Below are positions 36,969-45,487 of a stretch of DNA of 64,000 nucleotides, one piece after another (the first letter of the stretch is position 1; each line of letters starts with the position of its first letter). Source of the DNA: Oceanobacillus halophilus (GTDB lineage: Bacteria > Bacillota > Bacilli > Bacillales > Amphibacillaceae); assembly GCF_003628505.1 (NCBI RefSeq), contig NZ_RBZP01000009.1:1-64000 (forward strand), written 5' to 3'. The notes under the pieces were generated by a model, which was given only the letters and a program-made list of their open reading frames with translations, was not told the DNA's origin and did not search any database. A program made the position numbers and the translations under genes.

Positions 36969-37451
36969 ATGGGTGAGAAAAGATATGCAAATGATCCTAT
37001 GCTTTTCATACATCAGCCACAAGTGAGTGCGCCGAAAGCTCCGATGCAGAATAGTTATGTATCGCCAAAGAGATCGAAAAAAAAACCTGTAGAACCATCC
37101 AGTAATACTGAACCAGTTAAGGAGATACCGAAAAGAAGGTATTCTGCTAGGAAAAGCATGAAAGATGAGACTGCTGTAGAAAAGGAAATAGAAGAGGAAG
37201 AACCCAAACAAGATGAGACAACCAGTAAACGAAAACAGTTTAAGGATATGACCACAAGAGAACGTATTCTTTATTTCACAAACACGTCTGAATATGCGCC
37301 TAAATTGAAGTGTGAAATAAAGACTGATAATAAGTCACATCGTGGGGTAATTTTAAACTTTAAAGATGAAATAGTTGAAATGCAAGTGGGGAGAAGGGCA
37401 GTCAAGATTCCATTTGAGGAAATCAAACAGGTTCGAATGCTTGGTTTTTAA
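36969..37451 (+). CDS. cotO: Spore coat protein CotO family
   Basis: The 160-residue protein starts MGEKRYANDPMLFIHQP and ends with KCEIKTDNKSHRGVI, then IPFEEIKQVRMLGF. These two ends match the CotO pattern (P-x-L-x-Y/F-I-x-Q-P; MQ-x-x-Y; K-C-E-I...G-I; I-x-x-I-x-x-x-G-F). The middle is basic and low in complexity. CotO acts in late outer coat or crust assembly. The ATG follows AAAGGAGAG by 8 bases. A weak sigma-K-like site (AC, 15 bases, CATATAATG) lies upstream near 36926. The cotZ-family gene is next, as in the B. subtilis cotO-cotZ region. Confidence 0.82.
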   Translation: MGEKRYANDPMLFIHQPQVSAPKAPMQNSYVSPKRSKKKPVEPSSNTEPVKEIPKRRYSARKSMKDETAVEKEIEEEEPKQDETTSKRKQFKDMTTRERILYFTNTSEYAPKLKCEIKTDNKSHRGVILNFKDEIVEMQVGRRAVKIPFEEIKQVRMLGF

Positions 37452-37458
37452 TAAAAGT

Positions 37459-37504
37459 AAAAAACACCATGAAAGTGGGCTTCCACTTTTCGATGGTGTT
37501 TTTA
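37459..37504. terminator. Bidirectional terminator between cotO and cotZ
   Basis: AAAAACACCAT pairs with ATGGTGTTTTT, with an inner stem GAAAGTGG/CCACTTTTC. Confidence 0.9.
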
Positions 37505-37513
37505 CAGTTTTTA

Positions 37514-38002
37514 TTAGTCGTTATTAAATACACTGATTGCTGGTAAGCAAGTAACATGGCAGAAGCAATCAAGATCAACAGTAATGCAGATACCAGTAGC
37601 TTCTAAGTCGTGTGTAGATTGATCACATGGATCTTTTAGGTCGTCACAACCGCAAGTTTCACCGTCTTTTAATAATAATTCAAGTACAGCACAATTGTCA
37701 TCGTCTACAGATTTAACACGGAAAATAAAGCTAGCTACAAGAGGGTGCATACCGAATTCGCCATTTTTAACTTTTCTTTCTGCACCGAATCCTTTAAATG
37801 GTTTGCAATCACCTGCACAATAAAGAATTATCGGTACTGTATCCAAACCATTTCCTGTATCAGTATCTCCTAATAAATCAGCAATTGATTGTTCACAGCC
37901 AGTGTCGCAGCAATTTTCTACAATATCATCTTGTGCATCTACAATATCTCTTAAAATATCTGCAACACAATTACCTGTGTCCATTTTTTTTCCACAACCC
38001 AT
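37514..38002 (-). CDS. cotZ: Spore coat protein CotZ/CotY family
   Basis: The 162-residue Cys-rich protein has about 14 Cys residues, starts MGCGKKMDTGNCVADILRDI and ends CFCHVTCLPAISVF; these segments are typical of CotY/CotZ, which form the disulfide-linked crust lattice of the spore. It cannot be told apart from CotY by eye. The ATG follows AAAGGAG by 9 bases. A good sigma-K promoter lies at 38043-38069, which fits late mother-cell expression. Confidence 0.92.
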   Translation of the reverse strand: MGCGKKMDTGNCVADILRDIVDAQDDIVENCCDTGCEQSIADLLGDTDTGNGLDTVPIILYCAGDCKPFKGFGAERKVKNGEFGMHPLVASFIFRVKSVDDDNCAVLELLLKDGETCGCDDLKDPCDQSTHDLEATGICITVDLDCFCHVTCLPAISVFNND

Positions 38003-38042
38003 GATTTATATCTCCTTTCATTATTAGGTTAACTTTCCCTAT

Positions 38043-38069
38043 TAGAATATGTGGGACTACGTTGTTGGT
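38043..38069 (-). promoter_or_regulatory. Sigma-K-like promoter of cotZ
   Basis: On the minus strand CATATTCTA matches the sigma-K -10 CATANNNTA exactly, and AC lies 16 bases upstream. Confidence 0.6.
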
Positions 38070-38212
38070 GTGGGCAGATATCAATATTTAAGCGAAAATC
38101 CCTTTTTTACGGTGATTCATTTTTGTATATTTGTTAGGTACAGCAATATACCCAGCCCTTTTTTTACATATAGACATAGGATGAAGAAAAGCCTTTCGGA
38201 AAGGAGCTAAAG

Positions 38213-38416
38213 ATGAAAGACAGAGAAAAGCAATGGATAGATAACTTAAGAATTCTAGAAAAACATTTAGAGAAGAACGAGAAGTGGTTACAGCGTCCAG
38301 AAGAAAAAATAAAAACTTTTGAAAAAAACGCAGCTAACTGGAACAGGGATTTTAACAAGAAAATTTCTGATTTAGAAGAAAGTATGAAATATTTAGAGAA
38401 AAGGATGGAAAATTAA
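38213..38416 (+). CDS. Small coiled-coil protein
   Basis: The 67-residue protein is charged and entirely helical (MKDREKQWIDNLRILEKHLE...MKYLEKRMEN), with a heptad-like pattern of Leu and Ile. No family recognised. The ATG follows AAAGGAG by 7 bases. It lies next to the spore coat genes, so a role in spores is possible but unproven. Confidence 0.7.
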   Translation: MKDREKQWIDNLRILEKHLEKNEKWLQRPEEKIKTFEKNAANWNRDFNKKISDLEESMKYLEKRMEN

Positions 38417-38506
38417 TAATTATTTTCTTATAATGGAATTAGAGGAGATATCACCAGGAGTAAATCAAACTTTTTCAACTATTACAAGGAAAAAGGGGGA
38501 TTTAAG

Positions 38507-38725
38507 GTGGGTTATATTTTACCAATTAATCATTATAAAAATCACTTCCAAAAACAGATAAATTCTAGAAGAGTGAAGCAGACCATTGAAAAGCCATATA
38601 AAGTTGTGTTAGAAAAGCAGCATCAGGATATGAGAAGCCAATATGATCAATTCAATCAAAAAAATAATCAAACTAAGAATACCAATAAATCAGAAACAGG
38701 AAGTCATTTTAACGCCACCATTTAA
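38507..38725 (+). CDS. Small Asn/Gln-rich protein of unknown function
   Basis: The 72-residue protein starts MGYILPINHYKNHFQKQ and is polar and rich in Asn, Gln and Lys. Short proteins with an MGYILP start are found in other bacilli, but I know no function. The GTG follows GGGGGA by 6 bases. It ends directly before a bidirectional terminator. It may be cotranscribed with the coiled-coil gene 90 bases upstream. Confidence 0.65.
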   Translation: MGYILPINHYKNHFQKQINSRRVKQTIEKPYKVVLEKQHQDMRSQYDQFNQKNNQTKNTNKSETGSHFNATI

Positions 38726-38758
38726 AAAATGGGATGCTAATTAGACATCCCATTTTTG
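38724..38758. terminator. Bidirectional terminator
   Basis: AAAAAATGGGATG pairs with CATCCCATTTTT between convergent genes. Confidence 0.85.
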
Positions 38759-39448
38759 ATGGTTGCGATCAACATACGGTATTATGAGTAAATCCTGGCC
38801 CTTGTTATATTCTACATAAAAAACATCTTCTACACTGGAATACCCTTGTTCCTCCAACTTCTGAAACAACCATCCTTCATTTAAGTTCTTTTCTATTAGG
38901 TTGTCGTAAATAATTTCGCCATCATTCACCAGTGTAACAGGCAAGTTAACTTCCTGCGCAGATAATTTCATGTCTTTTCTGGTCGGTGGCTGGTAATCAG
39001 ATTTTTTCATAACAGATAAAGTACCGTTGGCTTCTAAAATGGCAAACTCTACTTCCTGTAAAGAAAATACGTCTTTGTTACGGAGTAAGTGCTGCAGCTG
39101 GTTGATATCAAGCTTATTCTTTTTCATGACATCACGTACAAGTTTCCCATTATAAACTACGATGGATGGATATCCTTCAAGTAACGCACGTGTTCGTTTG
39201 AATTTTTGTGTAACAATTTCAGAAATATACATTAATATACCATACAATGTTACAACAAATGCGATTTCTGGTACTCCGGCATTTTTATCAAATAGGGCAT
39301 TCCCTACGAGCTCACCTAATAATAGAGCAGAAATAAAGTCGAATGGGGTAATTTGGGAAATCTGAGTTTTCCCTAATATCTTTGTAATCATGAATAGGGC
39401 GAAAAATCCGAATATAGTTTCAATGAACATAGCTAAATAACTACTCAT
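38741..39448 (-). CDS. DUF421 membrane protein (YetF family)
   Basis: The 235-residue protein has three membrane helices in the first 80 residues, with the family motif ITPFDFISALLLGELVGNAL, then two cytoplasmic or spore-facing DUF421 domains (GYPSIVVYNGKLV, EVEFAILEANGTLSVMKK, PVTLVNDGEI). Related B. subtilis proteins (YetF, YrbG, YkjA) include spore inner-membrane proteins. The reaction, if any, is unknown. The ATG follows AAGGGG. Confidence 0.9.
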   Translation of the reverse strand: MSSYLAMFIETIFGFFALFMITKILGKTQISQITPFDFISALLLGELVGNALFDKNAGVPEIAFVVTLYGILMYISEIVTQKFKRTRALLEGYPSIVVYNGKLVRDVMKKNKLDINQLQHLLRNKDVFSLQEVEFAILEANGTLSVMKKSDYQPPTRKDMKLSAQEVNLPVTLVNDGEIIYDNLIEKNLNEGWLFQKLEEQGYSSVEDVFYVEYNKGQDLLIIPYVDRNHQKWDV

Positions 39449-39682
39449 ATAAGTATCCCCTTACCTATAAACATCGATGTTACTGTTACTTTGTATTATA
39501 ATACTTTTAGTCAATCAATTTTTATTGTTCCCATGGAAGTGAAAGTCATGCAGGAATGGGAATTTAATTTTAATCCAAAAATTAAAGCCTCTACCTCTAG
39601 AAAGGTGCTTCATAAAATTTTCTTTCTGGGCTATCATTTTTTTTGTCAGAACGTCTGTGACAAAAAAACTTTGAGATTTCAT

Positions 39683-39715
39683 AAAAAAAGTACGAAGCTT
39701 ATGTGACTTCGTACC
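39683..39715 (-). terminator. Terminator of the yjcH-yjcG-yjcF unit
   Basis: On the minus strand GGTACGAAG pairs with CTTCGTAC and is followed by TTTTTTT. Confidence 0.75.
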
Positions 39716-39750
39716 TTGAAATGGTTGTTATTTTAATTTAGAGGTTTAAC

Positions 39751-40173
39751 TTATAATTCTTTAATCATCGTAACATGTGGGATTCCTGCGTCCATAAATT
39801 CTCCAGAAATTGTTTCGTAACCAAGTTTTTTGTAAAATTCCTCTGCGTGGGTTTGTGCGTTTAATTTGGCTTTTTTATAGCCTTTTTCTTTGATAACATC
39901 TTCCATAGCAAGAATAAGTTCTTTACCAAATGATTTTCCGCGATATTCCTTTATGACACATATCCGCTCCAATTTGCCATATTCCTCTGTAAATCGGAGG
40001 CGGCTCGCTGCTATTGCTTGTTTCTTCTCATAGCCAATAAAGTGAATAGCTGTCTTATCAAATTCATCCAGTTCTTCTTCAGCAGGTACATTTTGTTCTT
40101 CTACAAATACAACCATTCGAACATGGTATGCTTGTTCAAGTTCCTCATGCGTTTCTACAATTTTTACTTCCAT
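39751..40173 (-). CDS. yjcF: GNAT acetyltransferase YjcF
   Basis: The 140-residue protein has a GNAT fold with YHVRMVVFVEEQNVPAEEELDEFD, the acetyl-CoA loop ICVIKEYRGKSFGKELI and a late FYKKLGYETISGEFMDAGIPHVTMIKEL. These segments match B. subtilis YjcF. Acceptor unknown. The ATG follows AAAGGAA by 5 bases; the frame is open nine codons upstream. Last gene of a likely yjcH-yjcG-yjcF unit (gap of 53 bases to yjcG). Confidence 0.92.
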   Translation of the reverse strand: MEVKIVETHEELEQAYHVRMVVFVEEQNVPAEEELDEFDKTAIHFIGYEKKQAIAASRLRFTEEYGKLERICVIKEYRGKSFGKELILAMEDVIKEKGYKKAKLNAQTHAEEFYKKLGYETISGEFMDAGIPHVTMIKEL

Positions 40174-40226
40174 ATAAATTCCTTTCTTAGAAAACAACAT
40201 ACACGTTGATTCTCTATGCTGAGATT

Positions 40227-40739
40227 CTATCCTTCTCCAAATACAAACGTTTCATAAACCGTCCAGGAGCCATTTTCTAATTGATACAGGAGTTGATAAC
40301 GGTCTATTTCATCTTCAAAATCAAAACTACTCATTTGAAGGGTTCCAAACACATCAGAGTATTCATCATCAAGTAACTGTTGAGCTATGGTGATGTGAGG
40401 AACAAAGCTGTGGGTCATATTGTTATCGAATTTCCCCTCATGCAATTTTTGATGTAAATCATAAAGTTCTTGCAATGGCTCCACTTTAAAATATATTGTA
40501 TTAGTAACAGGAGCAAAAGTACTAACTTTATGAATATTGATGGTAAATGGTTTTGTTTCTTTAGCAATCCTTTTTAACTCAGGTACTATTTCATTAAGTG
40601 TGTCATCATCTGCTTCAAAGGCTTCTTTCATTGTAATGTGTGGTGGGATTAATGAATAATGCGGGTCATATCTTTTTCTGTATGAATTAGCCTCATCTTG
40701 AATCGATTTTGATGGAAAAATTGCGATACCATATTTCAT
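40227..40739 (-). CDS. yjcG: 2H phosphoesterase YjcG
   Basis: The 170-residue protein has two H-x-T/S-x motifs (PPHITMKE near residue 34 and VPHITIAQQ near 114), the catalytic pair of the 2H phosphoesterase/RNA ligase superfamily. It probably acts on a 2',3'-cyclic phosphate or 2',5' linkage; the substrate is unknown. The ATG follows AGGAGG. It lies between yjcH and yjcF, as in B. subtilis. Confidence 0.92.
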   Translation of the reverse strand: MKYGIAIFPSKSIQDEANSYRKRYDPHYSLIPPHITMKEAFEADDDTLNEIVPELKRIAKETKPFTINIHKVSTFAPVTNTIYFKVEPLQELYDLHQKLHEGKFDNNMTHSFVPHITIAQQLLDDEYSDVFGTLQMSSFDFEDEIDRYQLLYQLENGSWTVYETFVFGEG

Positions 40740-40792
40740 ATAAAAAACCTCCTGTCATATAACTTGCATCTTTTTTTATTATAACAAAAATA

Positions 40793-41527
40793 TCATTCCT
40801 CAGAGAACATTGATTTTAATGTTCTTGGCATATCTTTTTGCCAGTATTTCCATGTATGGTTTCCTTCGTCCAGTTCGTGATAAATATAACTAGCCCCTCT
40901 TTCAAGTAATAGTTTATTTAATTCACGATTTGGTGTTAGTAAGTCTTCTACTTTTCCATCTGACAATGTGGCTTCGTCTTCTTTTGTGCCAATCGTATGA
41001 TAAATATCAATGGAAGACAGATCTGTATCTGTTTCTTCTACTAGACGTAACATGGTGTTATCGATATAAGGGGAATGCATAATAACCTTGCCGAAAGTGT
41101 TAGGGTATTTTATGGCAGTGGCCAATGCAAACGTGCCTGCTAAGGAATCTCCCATTAATGCACGGGATTTCCCGAGAAAGAGTGTAGGAATTAGATCGTC
41201 TAATAATGGAACGACTTCCTTTACAATAAATTGAGTGTATGCTTGATATTCTTCCCCATCTGGATGATATTTTTTTCTGCGATCATTCCTATTCTTATAA
41301 TGAATACCAACAAAAACAGTATTCGTTATTTCTTCTGACCCATGCAATTTATCACTAAATGTTGCTACTCTTCCCATTTGGAAAAAATCATTTCCATCCT
41401 GCATAATACAAATATTATATTTATGAAGGGGTGAAAAGCTTTCCGGTTGGTAAATTTTAATTGCTTTCGTTTCATTTAAATAAGTACTAGTAATTTCTTT
41501 GTTGATCATTTTCCCTTTTCTTCGCAT
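40793..41527 (-). CDS. yjcH: Esterase-family protein YjcH
   Basis: The 244-residue protein belongs to the esterase D-like family of alpha/beta-hydrolases: NICIMQDGNDFFQMG, VFVGIHYKNR, the nucleophile elbow GDSLAGTFAL with Ser, and a C-terminal His in DEGNHTWKYWQ. Similar to enterochelin esterase-type enzymes; substrate unknown. I chose the ATG giving MRRKGKM, after GGGGGG; the frame is open 15 codons upstream. First gene of the yjcH-G-F unit. Confidence 0.88.
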   Translation of the reverse strand: MRRKGKMINKEITSTYLNETKAIKIYQPESFSPLHKYNICIMQDGNDFFQMGRVATFSDKLHGSEEITNTVFVGIHYKNRNDRRKKYHPDGEEYQAYTQFIVKEVVPLLDDLIPTLFLGKSRALMGDSLAGTFALATAIKYPNTFGKVIMHSPYIDNTMLRLVEETDTDLSSIDIYHTIGTKEDEATLSDGKVEDLLTPNRELNKLLLERGASYIYHELDEGNHTWKYWQKDMPRTLKSMFSEE

Positions 41528-41672
41528 GATCATTCCCCCCAAGTGATTTAAGACGTTATCAAAAAGTTCCATATTTTAGCACATCCACACATCACAGTGG
41601 ATATTCACTAGTAAATCTGTACATTACCTACGAACTTCTAACTTTAAGTTTATCATGTCAACAAGTGACTTT

Positions 41673-43496
41673 CTAATTTGCAGTATCCGTCACTTGTCCT
41701 TTATATAAATGATAATATTTTCCTCGTTGCTCAATAAGTTGTTCATGATTTCCTTGTTCTATTATATTTCCGTTTTCTAACATAATAATTTTATCTGCTT
41801 CCTGAATTGTATTCAAGCGGTGGGCAATTACGAAGCTTGTTCTGCCTTGCATTAGATGTTTTAATGCTTCTTGAATTTTCAATTCGGTAATTGTATCTAT
41901 GTTACTGGTAGCTTCATCTAGAATTAAGATTTTTGGTTCTTTAAGGAGAGCTCTGGCAATCGTTAATAACTGCTTCTGCCCTTGACTGATTCCTGAACCT
42001 TCCTGATCTAAAATAGTATCATAGCCATCTGAAAGTTTCATGATGAGTTCATGAGCGTTGGCATCTTTTGCTGCAAGAACCACATCTTCATCACTGGCAT
42101 CTAACTTACCATATCGTATATTTTCTCGAATGGTTCCTTGAAACAAGAAGGAGTCTTGTAAAACAAATGCCATATGCTGGCGAAGACTCGATCGTTTCAT
42201 ATTCTTAATATCTGTTCCGTCTAGCGTTATTCGACCACTATCATAGTTATAGAAGCGAGATATTAGGTTAATAATTGTGGTTTTACCTGCTCCAGTATGG
42301 CCAACAAAAGCTACGGTTTCACCTTGATTTGCTTCAAAGGAAATATTGGTTAATATAGGTGTATCTTCATAAGCAAAAGAGACATTTTCAAATTTCACAT
42401 TACCACAGACAGTTGAGAATTCTTTGGCATTCTCCTCATCAATTTCTTCCTGTGTTTGGTCAAGAACATTAAACACGCGTTCTGCCCCTGCGATAGCAGA
42501 CAAGAGCATATTGAATTGATTAGAAAGCTCATTAAGTGGTCTTGTAAATTGTCTGGCATACTCTGTAAAAATAACAATAACCCCAACTGTAACTAGTTCT
42601 GTATTTATAGTTAATAAGCCACCGACAAAGGCTATAATACCAAAACTCAAGAAATTAAGGGTATTCATCACCTTTGGCGTGAATCCTGCAATAGTTTGTG
42701 CCCAAAATCCTGTTTCCTTTAAAGTGGTATTTCGTTCGTCAAATTCGTGAATAACACGATCTTCTTGAGAGTATGTTTTGACGACGTGCTGACCAGAGAC
42801 AATTTCTTCTACATATCCATTTACTTCGCCTATCGCTCGTTGCTGCATTTTATATAAGCGACCGGTACGCTTCGTGATCCAACGCATGGCAAGAAACATC
42901 ATTGGGATGATTATCATGGTTACAAGAGTTAAAATCGGACTAAGTGAGATCATGACTATGAGAGTTCCCACTAGTGTTAGTACACTGGAAAGAATTTGGA
43001 TAACAGAAGTGTTTAAAACAACATTGACATTATCAATATCATTGGTAAGACGACTCATTAATTCACCATGCTGCCGCTTATCGAAGTAGGAGATTGGCAG
43101 TCGATGGAATTGATTGAAAAGATTTTCTCGCATATCTTTAACCGTGTTTTGTGCTAAACCTATCATCCAAAAGTTTTGCAAAAACATGGATAAGGAATGG
43201 AAGAAAAATACAGCAATCAAGCCAATGAGTAAGTATACAAGTCCATCAACTTCTCGTGTTACGATAAAATCATCAATCGCCATTCCAACCATGTAGGGAC
43301 CGAGTAAGCTAAGGCCAGATGTGGTGGCAACGGCAAAAAACACAAGGAATAATTTTCCTTTTTCTCTCGTTAAATAAGACCAAATGCGGCGTAAAGTCCC
43401 ACTGAAATTTTTGGCACGTTTTTTATTCTCGATATCTACTTGCTCAAAGGGAATCTTGTTATGCTGAAAAGGTGCTTTTATTTCATTAATTAACAT
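41673..43496 (-). CDS. ABC exporter subunit (YfiC-like)
   Basis: The 607-residue protein fuses six membrane helices (about 45-340) to an ATP-binding domain with Walker A GHTGAGKTT, signature SQGQ (GSGISQGQKQLL), Walker B ILILDEATSN and the H-loop IAHRL. The signature begins SQGQ, not SGGQ, and Walker B has the catalytic Glu. It pairs with the next gene as a heterodimeric exporter; lengths fit YfiB/YfiC better than BmrC/BmrD. The ATG at 43496 follows AAAGGAG and overlaps the upstream gene by 11 bases, so translation is coupled. Confidence 0.92.
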   Translation of the reverse strand: MLINEIKAPFQHNKIPFEQVDIENKKRAKNFSGTLRRIWSYLTREKGKLFLVFFAVATTSGLSLLGPYMVGMAIDDFIVTREVDGLVYLLIGLIAVFFFHSLSMFLQNFWMIGLAQNTVKDMRENLFNQFHRLPISYFDKRQHGELMSRLTNDIDNVNVVLNTSVIQILSSVLTLVGTLIVMISLSPILTLVTMIIIPMMFLAMRWITKRTGRLYKMQQRAIGEVNGYVEEIVSGQHVVKTYSQEDRVIHEFDERNTTLKETGFWAQTIAGFTPKVMNTLNFLSFGIIAFVGGLLTINTELVTVGVIVIFTEYARQFTRPLNELSNQFNMLLSAIAGAERVFNVLDQTQEEIDEENAKEFSTVCGNVKFENVSFAYEDTPILTNISFEANQGETVAFVGHTGAGKTTIINLISRFYNYDSGRITLDGTDIKNMKRSSLRQHMAFVLQDSFLFQGTIRENIRYGKLDASDEDVVLAAKDANAHELIMKLSDGYDTILDQEGSGISQGQKQLLTIARALLKEPKILILDEATSNIDTITELKIQEALKHLMQGRTSFVIAHRLNTIQEADKIIMLENGNIIEQGNHEQLIEQRGKYYHLYKGQVTDTAN

Positions 43497-45216
43497 AGGT
43501 AGACTCCTTTCCAAACTGTGATTCCACAATCTTCTGGTATAAGTCAGATTGTAAGAGCAATTCCTCATGTGTCCCCATGGCTAGTATTTTTCCTTCATCT
43601 AATAATAGAATCTGATCTGTTGTTCTTGCAGTAGAAATTTTTTGTGTAATGATGAAAAGGGTACATTGATAATCTTGTATTGCTCGAAGTAATCGTGATT
43701 CGGTTGCTAGGTCCAGGGCACTTGTACTGTCATCCAACATCAAAATTTGTGGTTTTCGAACCAAAGCTCGTGCAATAGAAATTCGCTGCTTTTGACCTCC
43801 TGATAAATTTACCCCTTTTTGTCCGACTCTGGTTTCATACTGGTTTGGTAATTCCATGATAGTATCATGAATTTGCGAATCTTTAGCTGCTTGAATAACC
43901 TCCTTCTTTGTTGCCCCTTTTTTTCCCCAAGCAATATTGTCAAAGATTGAACCGGAAAACAATAATGGAGTCTGTGGTACGAAACCAATATTCCCACGTA
44001 ATTCATCCAAACGATAGGAACTAATTGGCTTATCGTCCATGTATATTTCACCATTCGTTGAATCATAAAGACGTGGCATTAGCTGAAATAAGGACGTTTT
44101 ACCAGATCCAGTGGCACCAATAATAGCTAACTTTTCACCTGCTTGTAGTGTAAATGAAAGGTTGTCTAAAACCGTTTTGTTGCTATTTGGATAATGAAAG
44201 GAGACATGTTTGTACTCGACTTTCCCATTTGATATCGTTTGTTGGGAATGGCTGTTAGTCGTATTCGTTATATCTATATCCACATTTAGAACCTCACTAA
44301 TACGGTCTGCCGAGGCCTTTGTTCGGGATAGGGCCATAATAATGAAGGAGAACATAGAAATGGACATGGATACTCGTAAGGCATAATTAACAATGGTTAC
44401 GACTTCTCCGACATTTGTATCTCCAGATATGATTTGCGTGTTCCCAAACCAAATAATAAATACTAAGCTTACATTCATAACAAAAAATAATACTGGCGTT
44501 GAAGCTTCTACAAAACGAAATGTTCTCCGAGTTGAATTGGCTAAATTATCGTTTGCCTTTTCGAATCGATTTTCTTCATAGGATCTGCGCATAAACGCTT
44601 TGATTAAACGCATACCAACAAGGTTTTCCTGCATGACCCGATTCACACTGTCCACATTGCTTTGTACATGTTTAAACATCTTACCGGCAAATCTGAGAAC
44701 GATAAGTAAGAACAGGATAAGCAGTGGTACCGTAATTAGGAAGATTAGAGCAAGCTTTACATTTACCATAAAAGCCATAATAACACCACCTAGCACGGTA
44801 AGTGGTGCTTTAGACATAATTCTCAGTCCCATAAAAACGGTGTTTTGTATTTGGCGAACATCATTGGTGAAGCGTGTAACCAATGCTGATGTAGGGTATT
44901 GGTTTAAATTTTTAAATGAAAATTCCTGAATTTTCTCAAATAACTTCTTTCGCAAATCATATCCATAAGAAAAGCTGACATGCGAGGAATAGAAGGAATT
45001 AAGAATACCTGCAAAAAAAGAGACGAAAGCAAGCCCAATCATAATACTTCCCCACATGGCAATATTACTTAAATCCTGATTCATCACGCCTTGATTAATC
45101 ATCAATCCGAGAAAAAAGGGAAGAAGCAGTTCAACAGATAATTCAATGAGCATCAAACTTAATGCGAGAGTAGCGGAGATTTTATATGGTTTCAAAAAAG
45201 ATAAGACATGTCTCAC
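43486..45216 (-). CDS. ABC exporter subunit (YfiB-like)
   Basis: The 576-residue protein has six membrane helices and an ATP-binding domain with Walker A GATGSGKTS, signature NLSGGQKQR and Walker B ILMLDDSTSALD. The residue after the Walker B Asp is Asp in place of the usual catalytic Glu, and the H-loop His is replaced by Gln (FIITQKIS). This makes one ATP site non-canonical, as in known heterodimeric exporters, while the partner supplies the normal residues. The GTG start follows GGGAGG. Probable role: drug or lipid export. Confidence 0.92.
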   Translation of the reverse strand: MRHVLSFLKPYKISATLALSLMLIELSVELLLPFFLGLMINQGVMNQDLSNIAMWGSIMIGLAFVSFFAGILNSFYSSHVSFSYGYDLRKKLFEKIQEFSFKNLNQYPTSALVTRFTNDVRQIQNTVFMGLRIMSKAPLTVLGGVIMAFMVNVKLALIFLITVPLLILFLLIVLRFAGKMFKHVQSNVDSVNRVMQENLVGMRLIKAFMRRSYEENRFEKANDNLANSTRRTFRFVEASTPVLFFVMNVSLVFIIWFGNTQIISGDTNVGEVVTIVNYALRVSMSISMFSFIIMALSRTKASADRISEVLNVDIDITNTTNSHSQQTISNGKVEYKHVSFHYPNSNKTVLDNLSFTLQAGEKLAIIGATGSGKTSLFQLMPRLYDSTNGEIYMDDKPISSYRLDELRGNIGFVPQTPLLFSGSIFDNIAWGKKGATKKEVIQAAKDSQIHDTIMELPNQYETRVGQKGVNLSGGQKQRISIARALVRKPQILMLDDSTSALDLATESRLLRAIQDYQCTLFIITQKISTARTTDQILLLDEGKILAMGTHEELLLQSDLYQKIVESQFGKESTYVN

Positions 45217-45487
45217 GAGGAACCTCCCATGTTAAATAAAAATAAATTTTCTTACTATTATAATAGCAATGTAGTTATTTATCCAGTATTGTATTTCGAG
45301 TTTCGAAATGTATCATATTTTCTCAATCCTTTCCAAGAATATAGTACTGCATTCCTATATAAATTCTCTTAAAATAAGAAGACCGGGTGATAGTTAAATT
45401 AGGATTAATAGTGAATAATATATCAAAGATAACAGTATTCCTAAATAGATATTTTATGCAATAGAAAAGTTGGATGGTGACCTACAT

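Noticed and set aside
36516-37009. Minus-strand frames rich in VDI every seven residues
   Set aside because: They result from the 21-base period of the repeat array, not from coding selection.
39491-39706. 71-residue plus-strand frame
   Set aside because: No ribosome binding site; it ends in the terminator hairpin of the yjcH-G-F unit, and the composition is not protein-like.
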